Notes under the pieces: model-generated
Seen by the model: only the letters and a program-made list of their open reading frames with translations
What the model was told of the DNA's origin: nothing
The model's database searches: none
Translations under genes and position numbers: made by a program
Shown: positions 1 through 7,988 of the stretch, piece by piece
How the letters are laid out: each line of letters starts with the position of its first letter
How positions within the stretch are numbered: the first letter of the stretch is position 1
Source of the DNA: Bacteroidota bacterium
GTDB taxonomy: Bacteria > Bacteroidota > Bacteroidia > Chitinophagales > Saprospiraceae
Reading direction: 5' to 3'
Length of the DNA: 64,000 bases
NCBI GenBank assembly: GCA_963169455.1
Contig: CAUJDW010000017.1
Coordinates: 28,913 to 92,912, forward strand

Positions 1-10
1 CTGTTTAACT

Positions 11-34
11 AAATAGTTTGTACAGAAACTATTT
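11..34. promoter_or_regulatory. Perfect 9-bp inverted repeat upstream of GNAT gene
   Basis: AAATAGTTT and AAACTATTT form a perfect inverted repeat with a 6-nt spacer, ending 5 bp before the ATG at 40. Position and symmetry suggest an operator or a hairpin in a short leader. The window starts only 10 bp further out, so the promoter cannot be judged. Confidence 0.4.
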
Positions 35-39
35 AAAAT

Positions 40-480
40 ATGGAAATCAAACGATTTACCCCTTCGCAGCCCGCCGGTGATGAGAAGGTGGAGCAAATTG
101 CCAGCTTCCTGCATGAGCACCTGGAAGAATATGGCGATGAGAAAGAAGACATCCGCAAAGCCCTGGACTATGCGCTGGATGGGGATGCCTCTCGCGGCGG
201 ATTCATCCTCACCGGCGAAAAACAATCCCGGATCGTGGGGGCCGTAGTCGTCAACCACACGGGTATGGAGGGGTATATTCCCGAAAACATCCTGGTTTAC
301 ATCGCCGTCCACGGCGGAAAACGGGGGGAGGGTATCGGCAAAAAGCTCATGCAGGAAGCCATCAGCATCAGCGACGGCGACATTGCACTGCACGTAGAAC
401 CTGACAATCCCGCCCGCCGCCTTTACCAGAAACTGGGATTCACGAATAAGTATCTGGAAATGAGGCTGGCCAAGGAGTAG
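40..480 (+). CDS. GNAT family N-acetyltransferase
   Basis: A 146-aa cytoplasmic protein of normal single-domain GNAT length. It would transfer an acetyl group from acetyl-CoA to an amine; the substrate cannot be told from sequence. The acetyl-CoA loop (motif A) is the stretch GGKRGEGIGKKLM around residue 100, and the C-terminal NPARRLYQKLGF (about residues 122-133) is the usual GNAT motif B region. There is no signal peptide or membrane segment. The ATG at 40 follows an AT-rich leader with a 9-bp inverted repeat. The next gene is about 115 bp downstream on the same strand and need not be co-transcribed. The family is clear; the role is unknown. Confidence 0.85.
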   Translation: MEIKRFTPSQPAGDEKVEQIASFLHEHLEEYGDEKEDIRKALDYALDGDASRGGFILTGEKQSRIVGAVVVNHTGMEGYIPENILVYIAVHGGKRGEGIGKKLMQEAISISDGDIALHVEPDNPARRLYQKLGFTNKYLEMRLAKE

Positions 481-595
481 GCTTATACGTCGGCGCGACG
501 GTGCGTCGCAGGCCCGGGGCCTGGCCCTTCGATTTCCGTTAACGTATGGCCCGCCGGGCTTTGACTTGCCGGCCAGTCAACGTAAAACAAAATTT

Positions 596-2044
596 ATGCA
601 TTTCATTGATATCCTGATCTTTATCCTCTACTTCCTCGGGATGTTGGGGATAGGGGTTTTCTTTTTTCGGAAAAACGAGAATTCGGAAGATTATTATGTC
701 GGCGGCAGGAATATGGGAAGCACGCACATCGGGCTTTCCGTAGTGGCCACCGATGTTGGCGGAGGCTTTTCCATCGGCCTGGGGGGGCTGGGTTTTGTGA
801 TGGGCATATCCGGATCGTGGATGCTTTTCACGGGGCTGATCGGAGCGTGGCTGAGTGCGGTTTTGCTGATCCCGAGGGTCAACCGGCTATCGAAAAAGAT
901 CAATTTGCTGACCTTCCCGCAGATGTTCGAACATTTCTACAATTCCAGGGTAGCTTTGCTGGCTGGTGTTATTTCCGCCATTGGCTATCTGGGCTTCACC
1001 AGTTCCCAGATCCTGGCGGGGGCCAAGCTGGCTTCCGCTACCTTTGTCGGGCTGAGCCTCACCCAGGCACTCCTCATAATGGGCGTCATTGCGGTCGCTT
1101 ACACAGTGGCAGGAGGCCTCAAAGCGGTGATCTACACAGACACTGTCCAATGGATCATCCTCATGGCTGGCCTGGTTTTTATTGGCATTCCCATTGGTTA
1201 TCTGGCGGTAGGCGGGTACTCCGGCATTCAGGAGGTAGTACGCCCCGAACTGCTGTCTATTTCCAACATTACCTGGCCCACCTTTGTCAACTGGCTGGTG
1301 ACCATTGTGCCTATCTGGTTTGTAGGGATGACCCTGTACCAGCGCATTTACGCCTGCCGGGATGAAAAAACGGCCCGGCGGGCCTGGTACCTGGCCGGAT
1401 TGTTCGAATACCCGGTCATGGCCTTCATGGGCGTGCTGCTGGGGCTCTTCGCCCGGGCCGGCGCCGAGCAGGGCATGTTCGGGCACCTGGGGTACGGCGG
1501 CCCCGGCAGCATGGATGCGGAGATGGGCCTGCCGCTACTGCTGCGTACCGTATTGCCGGCAGGGCTGACAGGCCTGATGCTGTCGGCCTATTTCTCAGCC
1601 ATCATGTCCACAGCCGATAGTTGCCTGATCGCAGCTTCGGGCAATGTGGTGACCGATATTCTGGATAAGGCGTTCCCGTTCGGGGATGATGACAGGAAAG
1701 TCCTGCGGGCCTCCCAGTTGGCCACGCTGGCCATAGGCGCCGCCGCACTGTTTATTGCCATGAATATGCAGAATGTCCTGGAGCTCATGCTCCTTTCCTA
1801 TGCATTTATGGTTTCCGGCCTGTTCGTGCCGGTTATCGGAGCTATGTTCTGGAAACGGAGTACGCCGACTGCCGCTTTCTGGGCCATGCTGGTGGGCGGG
1901 GGCGCCACTCTGGTACTCACTGTTTTGGGAACCCGCCTGCCTTTCGGGCTGGATGCCAATGTAGCGGGGCTCAGCGCTTCGGCCTTATGTTTCGTATCTT
2001 TAAGTTACCTGGGGCCTGCCGGACAACCCGCGCCGCAGGTATAA
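596..2044 (+). CDS. Sodium:solute symporter (SSS family)
   Basis: A polytopic inner-membrane transporter of about 482 aa, the usual SSS length. It starts with a short hydrophobic helix (FIDILIFILYFLGMLGIGV), then the typical SSS segment EDYYVGGRNMG and the glycine-rich helix 1 region DVGGGFSIGLGGLGF. About 13 membrane segments follow, and the region SAYFSAIMSTADSCLIAASGN (helix 8-9 region) is typical of the family and carries Na+-site residues. Substrates in this family are sugars, amino acids, vitamins or organic acids and are not predictable here. The ATG at 596 is preferred over a TTG at 566, because the 10 extra residues are polar and non-conserved. An M20 amidohydrolase follows 39 bp downstream, suggesting uptake and hydrolysis of an acylated amino acid or peptide. 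That pairing is inference. Confidence 0.88.
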   Translation: MHFIDILIFILYFLGMLGIGVFFFRKNENSEDYYVGGRNMGSTHIGLSVVATDVGGGFSIGLGGLGFVMGISGSWMLFTGLIGAWLSAVLLIPRVNRLSKKINLLTFPQMFEHFYNSRVALLAGVISAIGYLGFTSSQILAGAKLASATFVGLSLTQALLIMGVIAVAYTVAGGLKAVIYTDTVQWIILMAGLVFIGIPIGYLAVGGYSGIQEVVRPELLSISNITWPTFVNWLVTIVPIWFVGMTLYQRIYACRDEKTARRAWYLAGLFEYPVMAFMGVLLGLFARAGAEQGMFGHLGYGGPGSMDAEMGLPLLLRTVLPAGLTGLMLSAYFSAIMSTADSCLIAASGNVVTDILDKAFPFGDDDRKVLRASQLATLAIGAAALFIAMNMQNVLELMLLSYAFMVSGLFVPVIGAMFWKRSTPTAAFWAMLVGGGATLVLTVLGTRLPFGLDANVAGLSASALCFVSLSYLGPAGQPAPQV

Positions 2045-2083
2045 TTCGATGTTTCAAGTTTCAAGCTTAATCGCAGAAGTAAA

Positions 2084-3241
2084 ATGAATCCGGCCATCGA
2101 AATAAAAGACAATCAAAGCATGGCAGCCATCCGCCGGGAACTGCACCGCCGCCCTGAACTCTCGGGCAGGGAAGAACAAACGGCTGCCTATATCGCCGGC
2201 CTGTTGCGCCGGTTTGGGCCTTCCGCCCTGCTGGAGGGCATCGGCGGTACAGGGCTTGCTGCTGTTTTTGACAGCGGCCGCCCGGGCCCAACGGTGCTGT
2301 TCCGCGCCGAACTGGATGCTCTTCCTATCAGGGAGGCCAACAGCTTTGAACACGCTTCTGTTCACCATGGGATTTCCCATAAATGTGGCCACGACGGGCA
2401 TATAGCCATACTGCTGGGCCTGGGGCAGTCACTGGCAGGCGGAGCGCTGCAAAGAGGGCGGGTGGTGTTATTGTTCCAGCCGGCCGAAGAGATTGGCGCC
2501 GGCGCCGAACGAATGCTCCATGATGCGCGCTTCGAACAGTTGTTCCCCATAGATTTCGCCTTTGCCCTGCACAACCTCCCCGGCTTTCCCAAAGGCCAGG
2601 TGATCGCAAAGGAAGGGGCATTCACTGCTGCCGTCCAGAGCCTGATCATAAGGCTGGAAGGCAAAACTGCCCATGCCGGTGAACCGGAAAAAGGCATCAG
2701 CCCTGCACTGGCTATCGCCGAGATTCTCCAGGAAACCCGGCGGCTCAGCGTAAATGCTCCCGAATCGCCTGATTTTGCCATACTCACTCCCATTCATGTC
2801 CAGATGGGCGAGGTAGCCTACGGAACTGCCGCCGGTTACGGCGAAGTGCACCTGACCCTGCGCACCTGGACGCAAGAGAGCATGGCGCACTTAAGCGCCC
2901 GGCTCCTGGAGTATCTGGACAACCTCGCTGCCCGGCATCTACTGGGGTTGTCGACAGAATGGACGGATATCTTCCGCGCCACGCAGAACGAAGCCGAAGC
3001 CGTTCGCATCATAGGCAAAGCTGCCGAAGCCAACGGCCTTCCATTCCTGAATCCGGCCCAGCCCTTCCGCTGGGGAGAAGACTTCGGCGCCTTCACACAA
3101 CGCTTTCGGGGCGCCATGTTCGGCCTGGGGGCGGGGGAAAACCATCCGGCTTTGCACCAACCGGACTACGATTTTCCGGATGAACTGCTCGAACCGGGCA
3201 TTCGCATGTTCCACACGATTGCAGGCCTCATACTTCAGTAG
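2084..3241 (+). CDS. M20 family amidohydrolase (N-acyl amino acid / hippurate hydrolase type)
   Basis: A 385-aa cytoplasmic metallo-amidohydrolase of the M20D type, which cleaves N-acyl or aryl-amide bonds of amino acids. The metal motif HKCGHDGH (about residues 100-107) has the bridging Cys and His; PAEEIGAGAE supplies the Glu pair, HNLPG a His, and GAGENHPALHQPDY the C-terminal His ligand. The lid/dimerisation domain sits between about residues 185 and 295. The gene lies 39 bp after the symporter and 2 bp before the alanine racemase, so the three probably form one transcript. The leader just before it has two copies of a GTTTCAA heptamer (2051-2064). True substrate unknown. Confidence 0.9.
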   Translation: MNPAIEIKDNQSMAAIRRELHRRPELSGREEQTAAYIAGLLRRFGPSALLEGIGGTGLAAVFDSGRPGPTVLFRAELDALPIREANSFEHASVHHGISHKCGHDGHIAILLGLGQSLAGGALQRGRVVLLFQPAEEIGAGAERMLHDARFEQLFPIDFAFALHNLPGFPKGQVIAKEGAFTAAVQSLIIRLEGKTAHAGEPEKGISPALAIAEILQETRRLSVNAPESPDFAILTPIHVQMGEVAYGTAAGYGEVHLTLRTWTQESMAHLSARLLEYLDNLAARHLLGLSTEWTDIFRATQNEAEAVRIIGKAAEANGLPFLNPAQPFRWGEDFGAFTQRFRGAMFGLGAGENHPALHQPDYDFPDELLEPGIRMFHTIAGLILQ

Positions 3242-3243
3242 CC

Positions 3244-4398
3244 ATGATGTCAGGTTCTTACATACAGATCAGCCGCCGGGCCCTGGAAAACAACCTGGCT
3301 TTCCTCCGGGCCCGGATGGGCCCCGGAGTCCGCATTTCTTCGGTGGTAAAAGGCAACGCCTACGGCCACGGCATCGAAACTTTCGTCCCGCTGGCGGAAG
3401 CCTGCGGGATCGGGCACTTCTCTGTTTTTGAGGCCAGTGAAGCTTTCCGGGCCAAAGGGGCCCTTCGAAAGCCGGAAACGGAGATCATGATTATGGGCAT
3501 GATCGACGACGGCCAGCTGAGCTGGGCTATCGAAAACGGCATCTCCTTTTACGTCTTCGAGGCAGGCAGGCTGCAGCATGCCCTGAAGGCCGCCTGCCGG
3601 ATCGGCCGGCCCGCCCGGATCCACCTGGAAGTGGAAACAGGCATGAACAGGACGGGTTTTGGCAAAGAGGGGCTGCACCAGGCGGCAAAGCTGTTGATGG
3701 AACATCCGGAGCATCTTTGGTTTGAAGGCTTGTGCACCCATTATGCGGGCGCGGAAAGCATCGCCAATTACGTCCGGGTCACGCTTCAGCGGCGGAACTT
3801 CAACCGGATATCGAAGTGGCTTCAAAGCCGGGAACTCAACCCGCATTGCTATCACACCGCCTGTTCGGCTGCGGCCATGCGCTATCCCCCTACCCGCATG
3901 GATATGGTGCGCATCGGCATCCTGCAGTATGGGTTCTGGCCCAGCCAGGAGGTTTTCATCGAGTACAGCAGCCGGCTGGAGGACAAACACAACCCCCTGC
4001 AACGGCTCATAAGCTGGAAAAGCAGGGTCATGGATGTCCGGAACGTCAAGGCCGGCGAGTTTATCGGATATGGAACCTCCTATCTGGCCAATCACGACAT
4101 GAAGATCGCCACCGTGCCCGTGGGGTACGGGCAGGGGTTCAGCAGGTCGCTCAGCAACCAGGGCCGGGTTCTGATCCGGGGTAAACGGGTGCCCGTCGTC
4201 GGGACGGTAAATATGAACTGCCTTACCGTTGACGTGAGCGGGCTGGGAAATGCCGAAAAAGGAGACGAGGTTACTATTATCGGCCGGCAGGGTGATATGG
4301 AAATCTCCGTGGCCTCTTTCGGAGAATTCTCCAATCAGCTCAATTATGAACTGCTCACCCGCCTGCCGCCGGATATACCCCGTATCGTGGTGGAATGA
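3244..4398 (+). CDS. alr: Alanine racemase
   Basis: A 384-aa PLP-dependent racemase that interconverts L- and D-alanine for peptidoglycan. The PLP lysine lies in VVKGNAYGHG (K36; the family usually has KANAYGHG, so Ala is Gly here). The catalytic tyrosine is in VPVGYGQGFS (about Y295), with the C-terminal beta domain following (GYGTSY, RVPVVGTVNMNCLTVDVS). The length is normal for a stand-alone Alr. Many Bacteroidota instead carry a MurF-Alr fusion, so this copy may be additional and part of a D-amino-acid or peptide-use operon with the upstream M20 hydrolase. Start: tandem ATG at 3244/3247, directly after the M20 stop. Confidence 0.92.
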   Translation: MMSGSYIQISRRALENNLAFLRARMGPGVRISSVVKGNAYGHGIETFVPLAEACGIGHFSVFEASEAFRAKGALRKPETEIMIMGMIDDGQLSWAIENGISFYVFEAGRLQHALKAACRIGRPARIHLEVETGMNRTGFGKEGLHQAAKLLMEHPEHLWFEGLCTHYAGAESIANYVRVTLQRRNFNRISKWLQSRELNPHCYHTACSAAAMRYPPTRMDMVRIGILQYGFWPSQEVFIEYSSRLEDKHNPLQRLISWKSRVMDVRNVKAGEFIGYGTSYLANHDMKIATVPVGYGQGFSRSLSNQGRVLIRGKRVPVVGTVNMNCLTVDVSGLGNAEKGDEVTIIGRQGDMEISVASFGEFSNQLNYELLTRLPPDIPRIVVE

Positions 4399-4407
4399 GG
4401 CATGTAG

Positions 4408-4529
4408 GTAGTTGGACACATGTGTTGTAACCCATACTGCTTCGGAAATACGGCGTCAATAGCCTTGTTCCTGGGGCTAGGGTTATATTGTTGGATTGTG
4501 ATATTGTTCTGCTGAAGGTGTCCAACTAC
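4408..4529. repeat. 122-bp element with 12-bp terminal inverted repeats
   Basis: GTAGTTGGACAC at 4408-4419 and its exact reverse complement at 4518-4529 bound a segment in the alr to racemase-2 intergenic region. Its interior carries AT-rich ATATTGT units like those of the large array at 9.2-9.5 kb. It contains no ORF. It looks like a small non-autonomous element or a structured intergenic repeat. Confidence 0.5.
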
Positions 4530-4566
4530 TTAGCTGTAGTATATTTAAAAAAACAAATATAATAAA

Positions 4567-5637
4567 ATGGCGTATCTGACACTGGACCGGGCGAAGCTGA
4601 AGCACAACTACCTGTTTCTGGACCGCCTGTTTCGCGAGCATAAAAAGGACTGGGCTGTTGTGACCAAGCTGTTGTGCGGCAATGAAGCATATCTGGAGGA
4701 GGTGCTGAAGCTCGGGGTAAAGGAGGTATGCGACAGCAGGGCCAGCAACCTGGCCAGGATCAAGGAATTAGACCCCGGAGTCCAGACTGTTTACATCAAA
4801 CCTCCTGCGCCGGGAGCAATAGAACAGGTCGTGCGCTACGCCGATGTAAGCTTCAATTCGGAAAGCTCCACCATCCGGTTGCTGTCGGAAGAAGCGCGGC
4901 GGCAGGGGAAAAATCATAAAGTCACCATCATGATCGAGCTGGGCGACCTGCGGGAGGGCATCATGGGAAAAAACCTGGTCAGTTTTTACAAAAAGGTTTT
5001 TGAATTGCCGAATATCGAGGTCGTGGCCATTGGCGCCAACCTCAATTGCCTGCACGGAGTAATGCCCTCCGAAGACAAGCTCATCCAGCTCAGCCTGTAC
5101 AAACAGCTGATCGAGGCTACTTTCCACAAGAAGATACCCTGGGTCAGCGGCGGCACTTCCGTGGTGCTGCCCCTGCTGAAGCGGCGGCAGGCGCCGGCGG
5201 CCATCAACCACTTCCGCATCGGCGAAACACTTTTCTTTGGGAACGACATCGTCAACAACCAGCCGTTCGAAGGCATGAAAACGGATGTGATCCGCCTGTA
5301 CACCGAGATCATCGAGATCACCAAAAAACCCAAAGTGCCGATCGGGATGATGTCCACCAATCCCAGCGGGGAACTTTTTGAGATCGACGAGTCTGATTAC
5401 GGACGTGAGTCCTATCGCGCCATCCTGGACGTCGGGTTGCTCGACATCCTGCCGGAATTCCTCATTCCGGAAGACGAGGGCATCGCCATCGTCAACGCCA
5501 GTTCCGACATGCTCATAGTCGACCTCGGCGAAAATTCCGGGAAATACAAGGTGGGGGCGCTGATTTCCTTCCGCCTGAAATACATGGGCGCCCTGCGCCT
5601 GCTGAACTCGGATTATATTGAAAAAAGGGTAGTCTGA
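4567..5637 (+). CDS. Ornithine-racemase-type (COG3457-like) PLP amino acid racemase
   Basis: A 356-aa protein with an alanine-racemase N-terminal barrel. The putative PLP lysine is in AVVTKLLCGN (K34). The segment GANLNCLHGVMPSEDKL (about residues 158-174) and HFRIGETLFFGND (about 216-228) resemble the YhfX/Orr group rather than true Alr. Family members racemise amino acids such as ornithine; the exact substrate is not deducible. It lies 168 bp after alr on the same strand but is separated from it by the 4408-4529 inverted-repeat element, so it may have its own promoter. Two different racemases side by side suggest metabolism of D-amino acids beyond cell-wall alanine. Confidence 0.78.
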   Translation: MAYLTLDRAKLKHNYLFLDRLFREHKKDWAVVTKLLCGNEAYLEEVLKLGVKEVCDSRASNLARIKELDPGVQTVYIKPPAPGAIEQVVRYADVSFNSESSTIRLLSEEARRQGKNHKVTIMIELGDLREGIMGKNLVSFYKKVFELPNIEVVAIGANLNCLHGVMPSEDKLIQLSLYKQLIEATFHKKIPWVSGGTSVVLPLLKRRQAPAAINHFRIGETLFFGNDIVNNQPFEGMKTDVIRLYTEIIEITKKPKVPIGMMSTNPSGELFEIDESDYGRESYRAILDVGLLDILPEFLIPEDEGIAIVNASSDMLIVDLGENSGKYKVGALISFRLKYMGALRLLNSDYIEKRVV

Positions 5638-5659
5638 AGGCGGGAAGCACCTGTGCCCT

Positions 5660-6703
5660 TCACCCGAACGGCAGCACCCGGGGCGGCAGCCCCTCCCGGC
5701 GGGCGTCGAGAAACTGCCGCGCCGTTTCCGCCACGGCCTGGCGGATAGGGGTATATTGAAAGCCGAACTGTTCGATGGATTTTCGGTTGTCGTAGTAAAA
5801 AGTGAGGCTGGAATTCCTGGCGGTTTCCCTGGTCAGGAGCGGCGGTTTTCCAGTCAGGAAACCGGCCAGCCAGGCAGCCCGCCAGGACAGGGCTCTGAGC
5901 AGAAAAGAAGTCTTAATATAGGGTGGGCGTGCGCCAAGCTCCCGGGCGATGGTTTCCAGGAGGCTCCGGTACGTCCAGTTTTCCGCCGACAGGATGAAGC
6001 GCTGTCCCGATACGTTGCTATCCATCAGCATAACCATGAAGCGCACTACGTCCCGCACGTCAACCAGCCCTGTAGTTCCGGCCGGGTAGAAGGGGTAGTT
6101 GCCTGCCGCGTGGCTGAAAAGCCGGGCGGAACCCCTGTCCCAGAAACCGCTGCCCAGGATGATCGAGGGGTTTATCACGGCGGCCTGCAGCCCTTCGGCG
6201 ACGCCGCGCCAGATCTCCTGTTCTCCCAGGAATTTGCTGAGGGCATAGTTGGTGTTAAACCGGCTGCGCTGCCACCTGGCGCTTTCGTCGAGGGTAGCCC
6301 CGTTCCGGATGCGCCCAAGGGCAGCCACGGAGCTGAGGTGGACGAGCTTGTCGATGCCGCGGTATAAGGCAGCGTTGACGACGTTGGCGGTTCCATCCAC
6401 ATTGGCTTCGAGCATCCGCCGGCGGTCGGCGGGAAGGAAGGAAACAATGGCGGCGCAGTGGAAGGCCCGCCGGATGCCCTGCATGGCGTCCTCCAGAAAA
6501 AACAGGTCGAGGATATCGCCTTCCACCCATTCCACCCTGGATTTAATGGATTCCACCAGGCTCATGTCGCTTCCGGGCTGGCGGATGGCGCGGATGTGGG
6601 TATGGCCCTCCCTGATGAGATAATGCAGCAAGTGAGCGCCCACAAAACCGGTGGCGCCTGTTACCAGAATGGGAATGTTTTTGGAATCGGCAGATGCAGT
6701 CAT
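5660..6703 (-). CDS. NAD(P)-dependent epimerase/dehydratase (extended SDR)
   Basis: A 347-aa Rossmann-fold protein. The nucleotide motif VTGATGFVGAHL is near residues 14-25, an acidic position follows (EGDILDL), and the catalytic YALSK motif (TNYALSKFLGEQE) is near residue 155. NAD-dependent sugar-nucleotide epimerases, dihydroflavonol-4-reductase-like enzymes and 3-beta-HSD-like enzymes share this fold; HLSSVAALG and the NWTYRSLLETIARELG region fit the DFR/HSD-like branch. The start codon overlaps the upstream anmK stop (ATGA), so the two are translationally coupled. It is convergent with the racemase gene, 22 bp apart. Substrate unknown. Confidence 0.82.
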   Translation of the reverse strand: MTASADSKNIPILVTGATGFVGAHLLHYLIREGHTHIRAIRQPGSDMSLVESIKSRVEWVEGDILDLFFLEDAMQGIRRAFHCAAIVSFLPADRRRMLEANVDGTANVVNAALYRGIDKLVHLSSVAALGRIRNGATLDESARWQRSRFNTNYALSKFLGEQEIWRGVAEGLQAAVINPSIILGSGFWDRGSARLFSHAAGNYPFYPAGTTGLVDVRDVVRFMVMLMDSNVSGQRFILSAENWTYRSLLETIARELGARPPYIKTSFLLRALSWRAAWLAGFLTGKPPLLTRETARNSSLTFYYDNRKSIEQFGFQYTPIRQAVAETARQFLDARREGLPPRVLPFG

Positions 6704-7824
6704 AATTTGTGTTTCCAGCCCTGGTGCAATGCCCCGCCGACAGCGGCCCGGGCAGCGCCTGTGACAGAGGGCAGGATGTTTGGAATGTTGGCGGCCCGCA
6801 GGGCGCCCAGGAGCCCCATGAGCACCGCTTCTTTGAAATCAATGATGGCGGGTTCGGGGGTTTCCAACGCTAAGGAACAAATTTTTTCACATTCCTGTTG
6901 AATGCACTTCACCAAAAATCCATTGTGTGCGCCTCCGCCGGTGGCGAGCATGCGGAATGGGCCGGCGGGCAGCGATTCGCGCTGTAGCAGCAGCCCGATA
7001 TCACGTGCGATCTGCCGCCCTGCCTGGACACAGGCCGTATGCAATTTGTCGGGTATCGGTGCGTCAAAGTTCAGGTAGAGGGGCAACTGGACGCCCTGCA
7101 CCCAGTCGTTGCCCAGTGATTTGGGATAAGGGCTGGAGAAATATTCCAGTTTTTCCACCTGTTGCAGCAATTCCGGGATGAGCCTGCCGGCGGCGGCCAG
7201 GCGCCCGTTTTCGTCATAGGGCAGCCCGGCCTGGCGGGCCAGCGCATTCAGTATCTGGTTGAGCCCGGTATTGTCGAATGCCAGCACCCTGCTGCTCCGC
7301 AGGCAGGCCAGGTTGGCAATGCCCCCCAGGTTGAGCAGGAAATCGTAAGCGGCGAACAGCAACTGGTCGGCCATGGGCGCCAGGGGAGCGCCCTGCCCGC
7401 CGAGGGCCACATCCTGCATGCGGAAGTTGTCCATGGCCGGGTACCCGGTAACGGCTGCGATGGCGGCTCCGTCGCCAATTTGAAGGCTCATGCCCTGCCC
7501 GGGGTAGTGAAAGATGGTGTGCCCGTGAGAGGCGATGAAATCCGGCCGGGCCCGGTGGCGTTCCATAAAGCCGAGCGCCATCTCGCCCAGAAGCCGCCCA
7601 AAACGGGCGTGGGCAAGGGCGAGCTCCTGCGCCGTACCTCCGGGCAGGCGCGCCAGGCGTTCTTTCCAATCATCCGGAAAAGGCGCCGTTTCCGCATGGA
7701 GTATCCGCCATTGCAGCATCTCGGCGCGCCCCGCTTCCTCCCGGAATTCGAAGCGGCAAAATGCCATGTCAAGCCCATCCAGGGAACTTCCGGACATCAG
7801 CCCGAGGGCGTGGTAGTCGTACAT
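6700..7824 (-). CDS. anmK: Anhydro-N-acetylmuramic acid kinase
   Basis: A 374-aa ATP-dependent sugar kinase that converts 1,6-anhydro-MurNAc to MurNAc-6-phosphate during cell-wall recycling. Visible family motifs are GLMSGSSLDGLD at residues 8-19 (ATP/sugar loop, family form GTSxDGID), ASHGHTIFHYPG near residue 110 and LNLGGIANL near residue 165. The length matches the family. The stop overlaps the start of the downstream epimerase by 4 bp, so they form a two-gene operon. No regulatory motif is obvious upstream, where about 160 bp separate it from the dioxygenase gene. Confidence 0.93.
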   Translation of the reverse strand: MYDYHALGLMSGSSLDGLDMAFCRFEFREEAGRAEMLQWRILHAETAPFPDDWKERLARLPGGTAQELALAHARFGRLLGEMALGFMERHRARPDFIASHGHTIFHYPGQGMSLQIGDGAAIAAVTGYPAMDNFRMQDVALGGQGAPLAPMADQLLFAAYDFLLNLGGIANLACLRSSRVLAFDNTGLNQILNALARQAGLPYDENGRLAAAGRLIPELLQQVEKLEYFSSPYPKSLGNDWVQGVQLPLYLNFDAPIPDKLHTACVQAGRQIARDIGLLLQRESLPAGPFRMLATGGGAHNGFLVKCIQQECEKICSLALETPEPAIIDFKEAVLMGLLGALRAANIPNILPSVTGAARAAVGGALHQGWKHKL

Positions 7825-7910
7825 GGTTTCTGGTTTAGCAGTTTCTAAGTTTACGGGTCTCCGGTTAACCGGCCCCGTCCGTCCGTCTAGTCAACCGGAT
7901 AAATCAAGTC

Positions 7911-7961
7911 AGCCGGATAAAACCTCGCTGCGCTCAGCCGGGTAAAAACCTTTATCCGGCT
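7911..7961 (-). terminator. Possible stem-loop terminator of the dioxygenase gene
   Basis: AGCCGGATAAA at 7911-7921 and TTTATCCGGCT at 7951-7961 form an 11-bp inverted repeat about 30 bp beyond the stop of the minus-strand dioxygenase. The loop is long (29 nt) and there is no clean T run, so termination is only a guess. A palindrome CCGGTTAACCGG lies further on at 7861-7872. Confidence 0.3.
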
Positions 7962-7988
7962 CGCGGAGAAGGAAGGAACCGCCCCTCC

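Noticed and set aside
481..530. GC-rich short hairpin GCGAC...GTCGC after the GNAT gene, resembling DNA at 30.65 kb
   Set aside because: Similarity is short and without a shared boundary; likely chance in GC-rich DNA.
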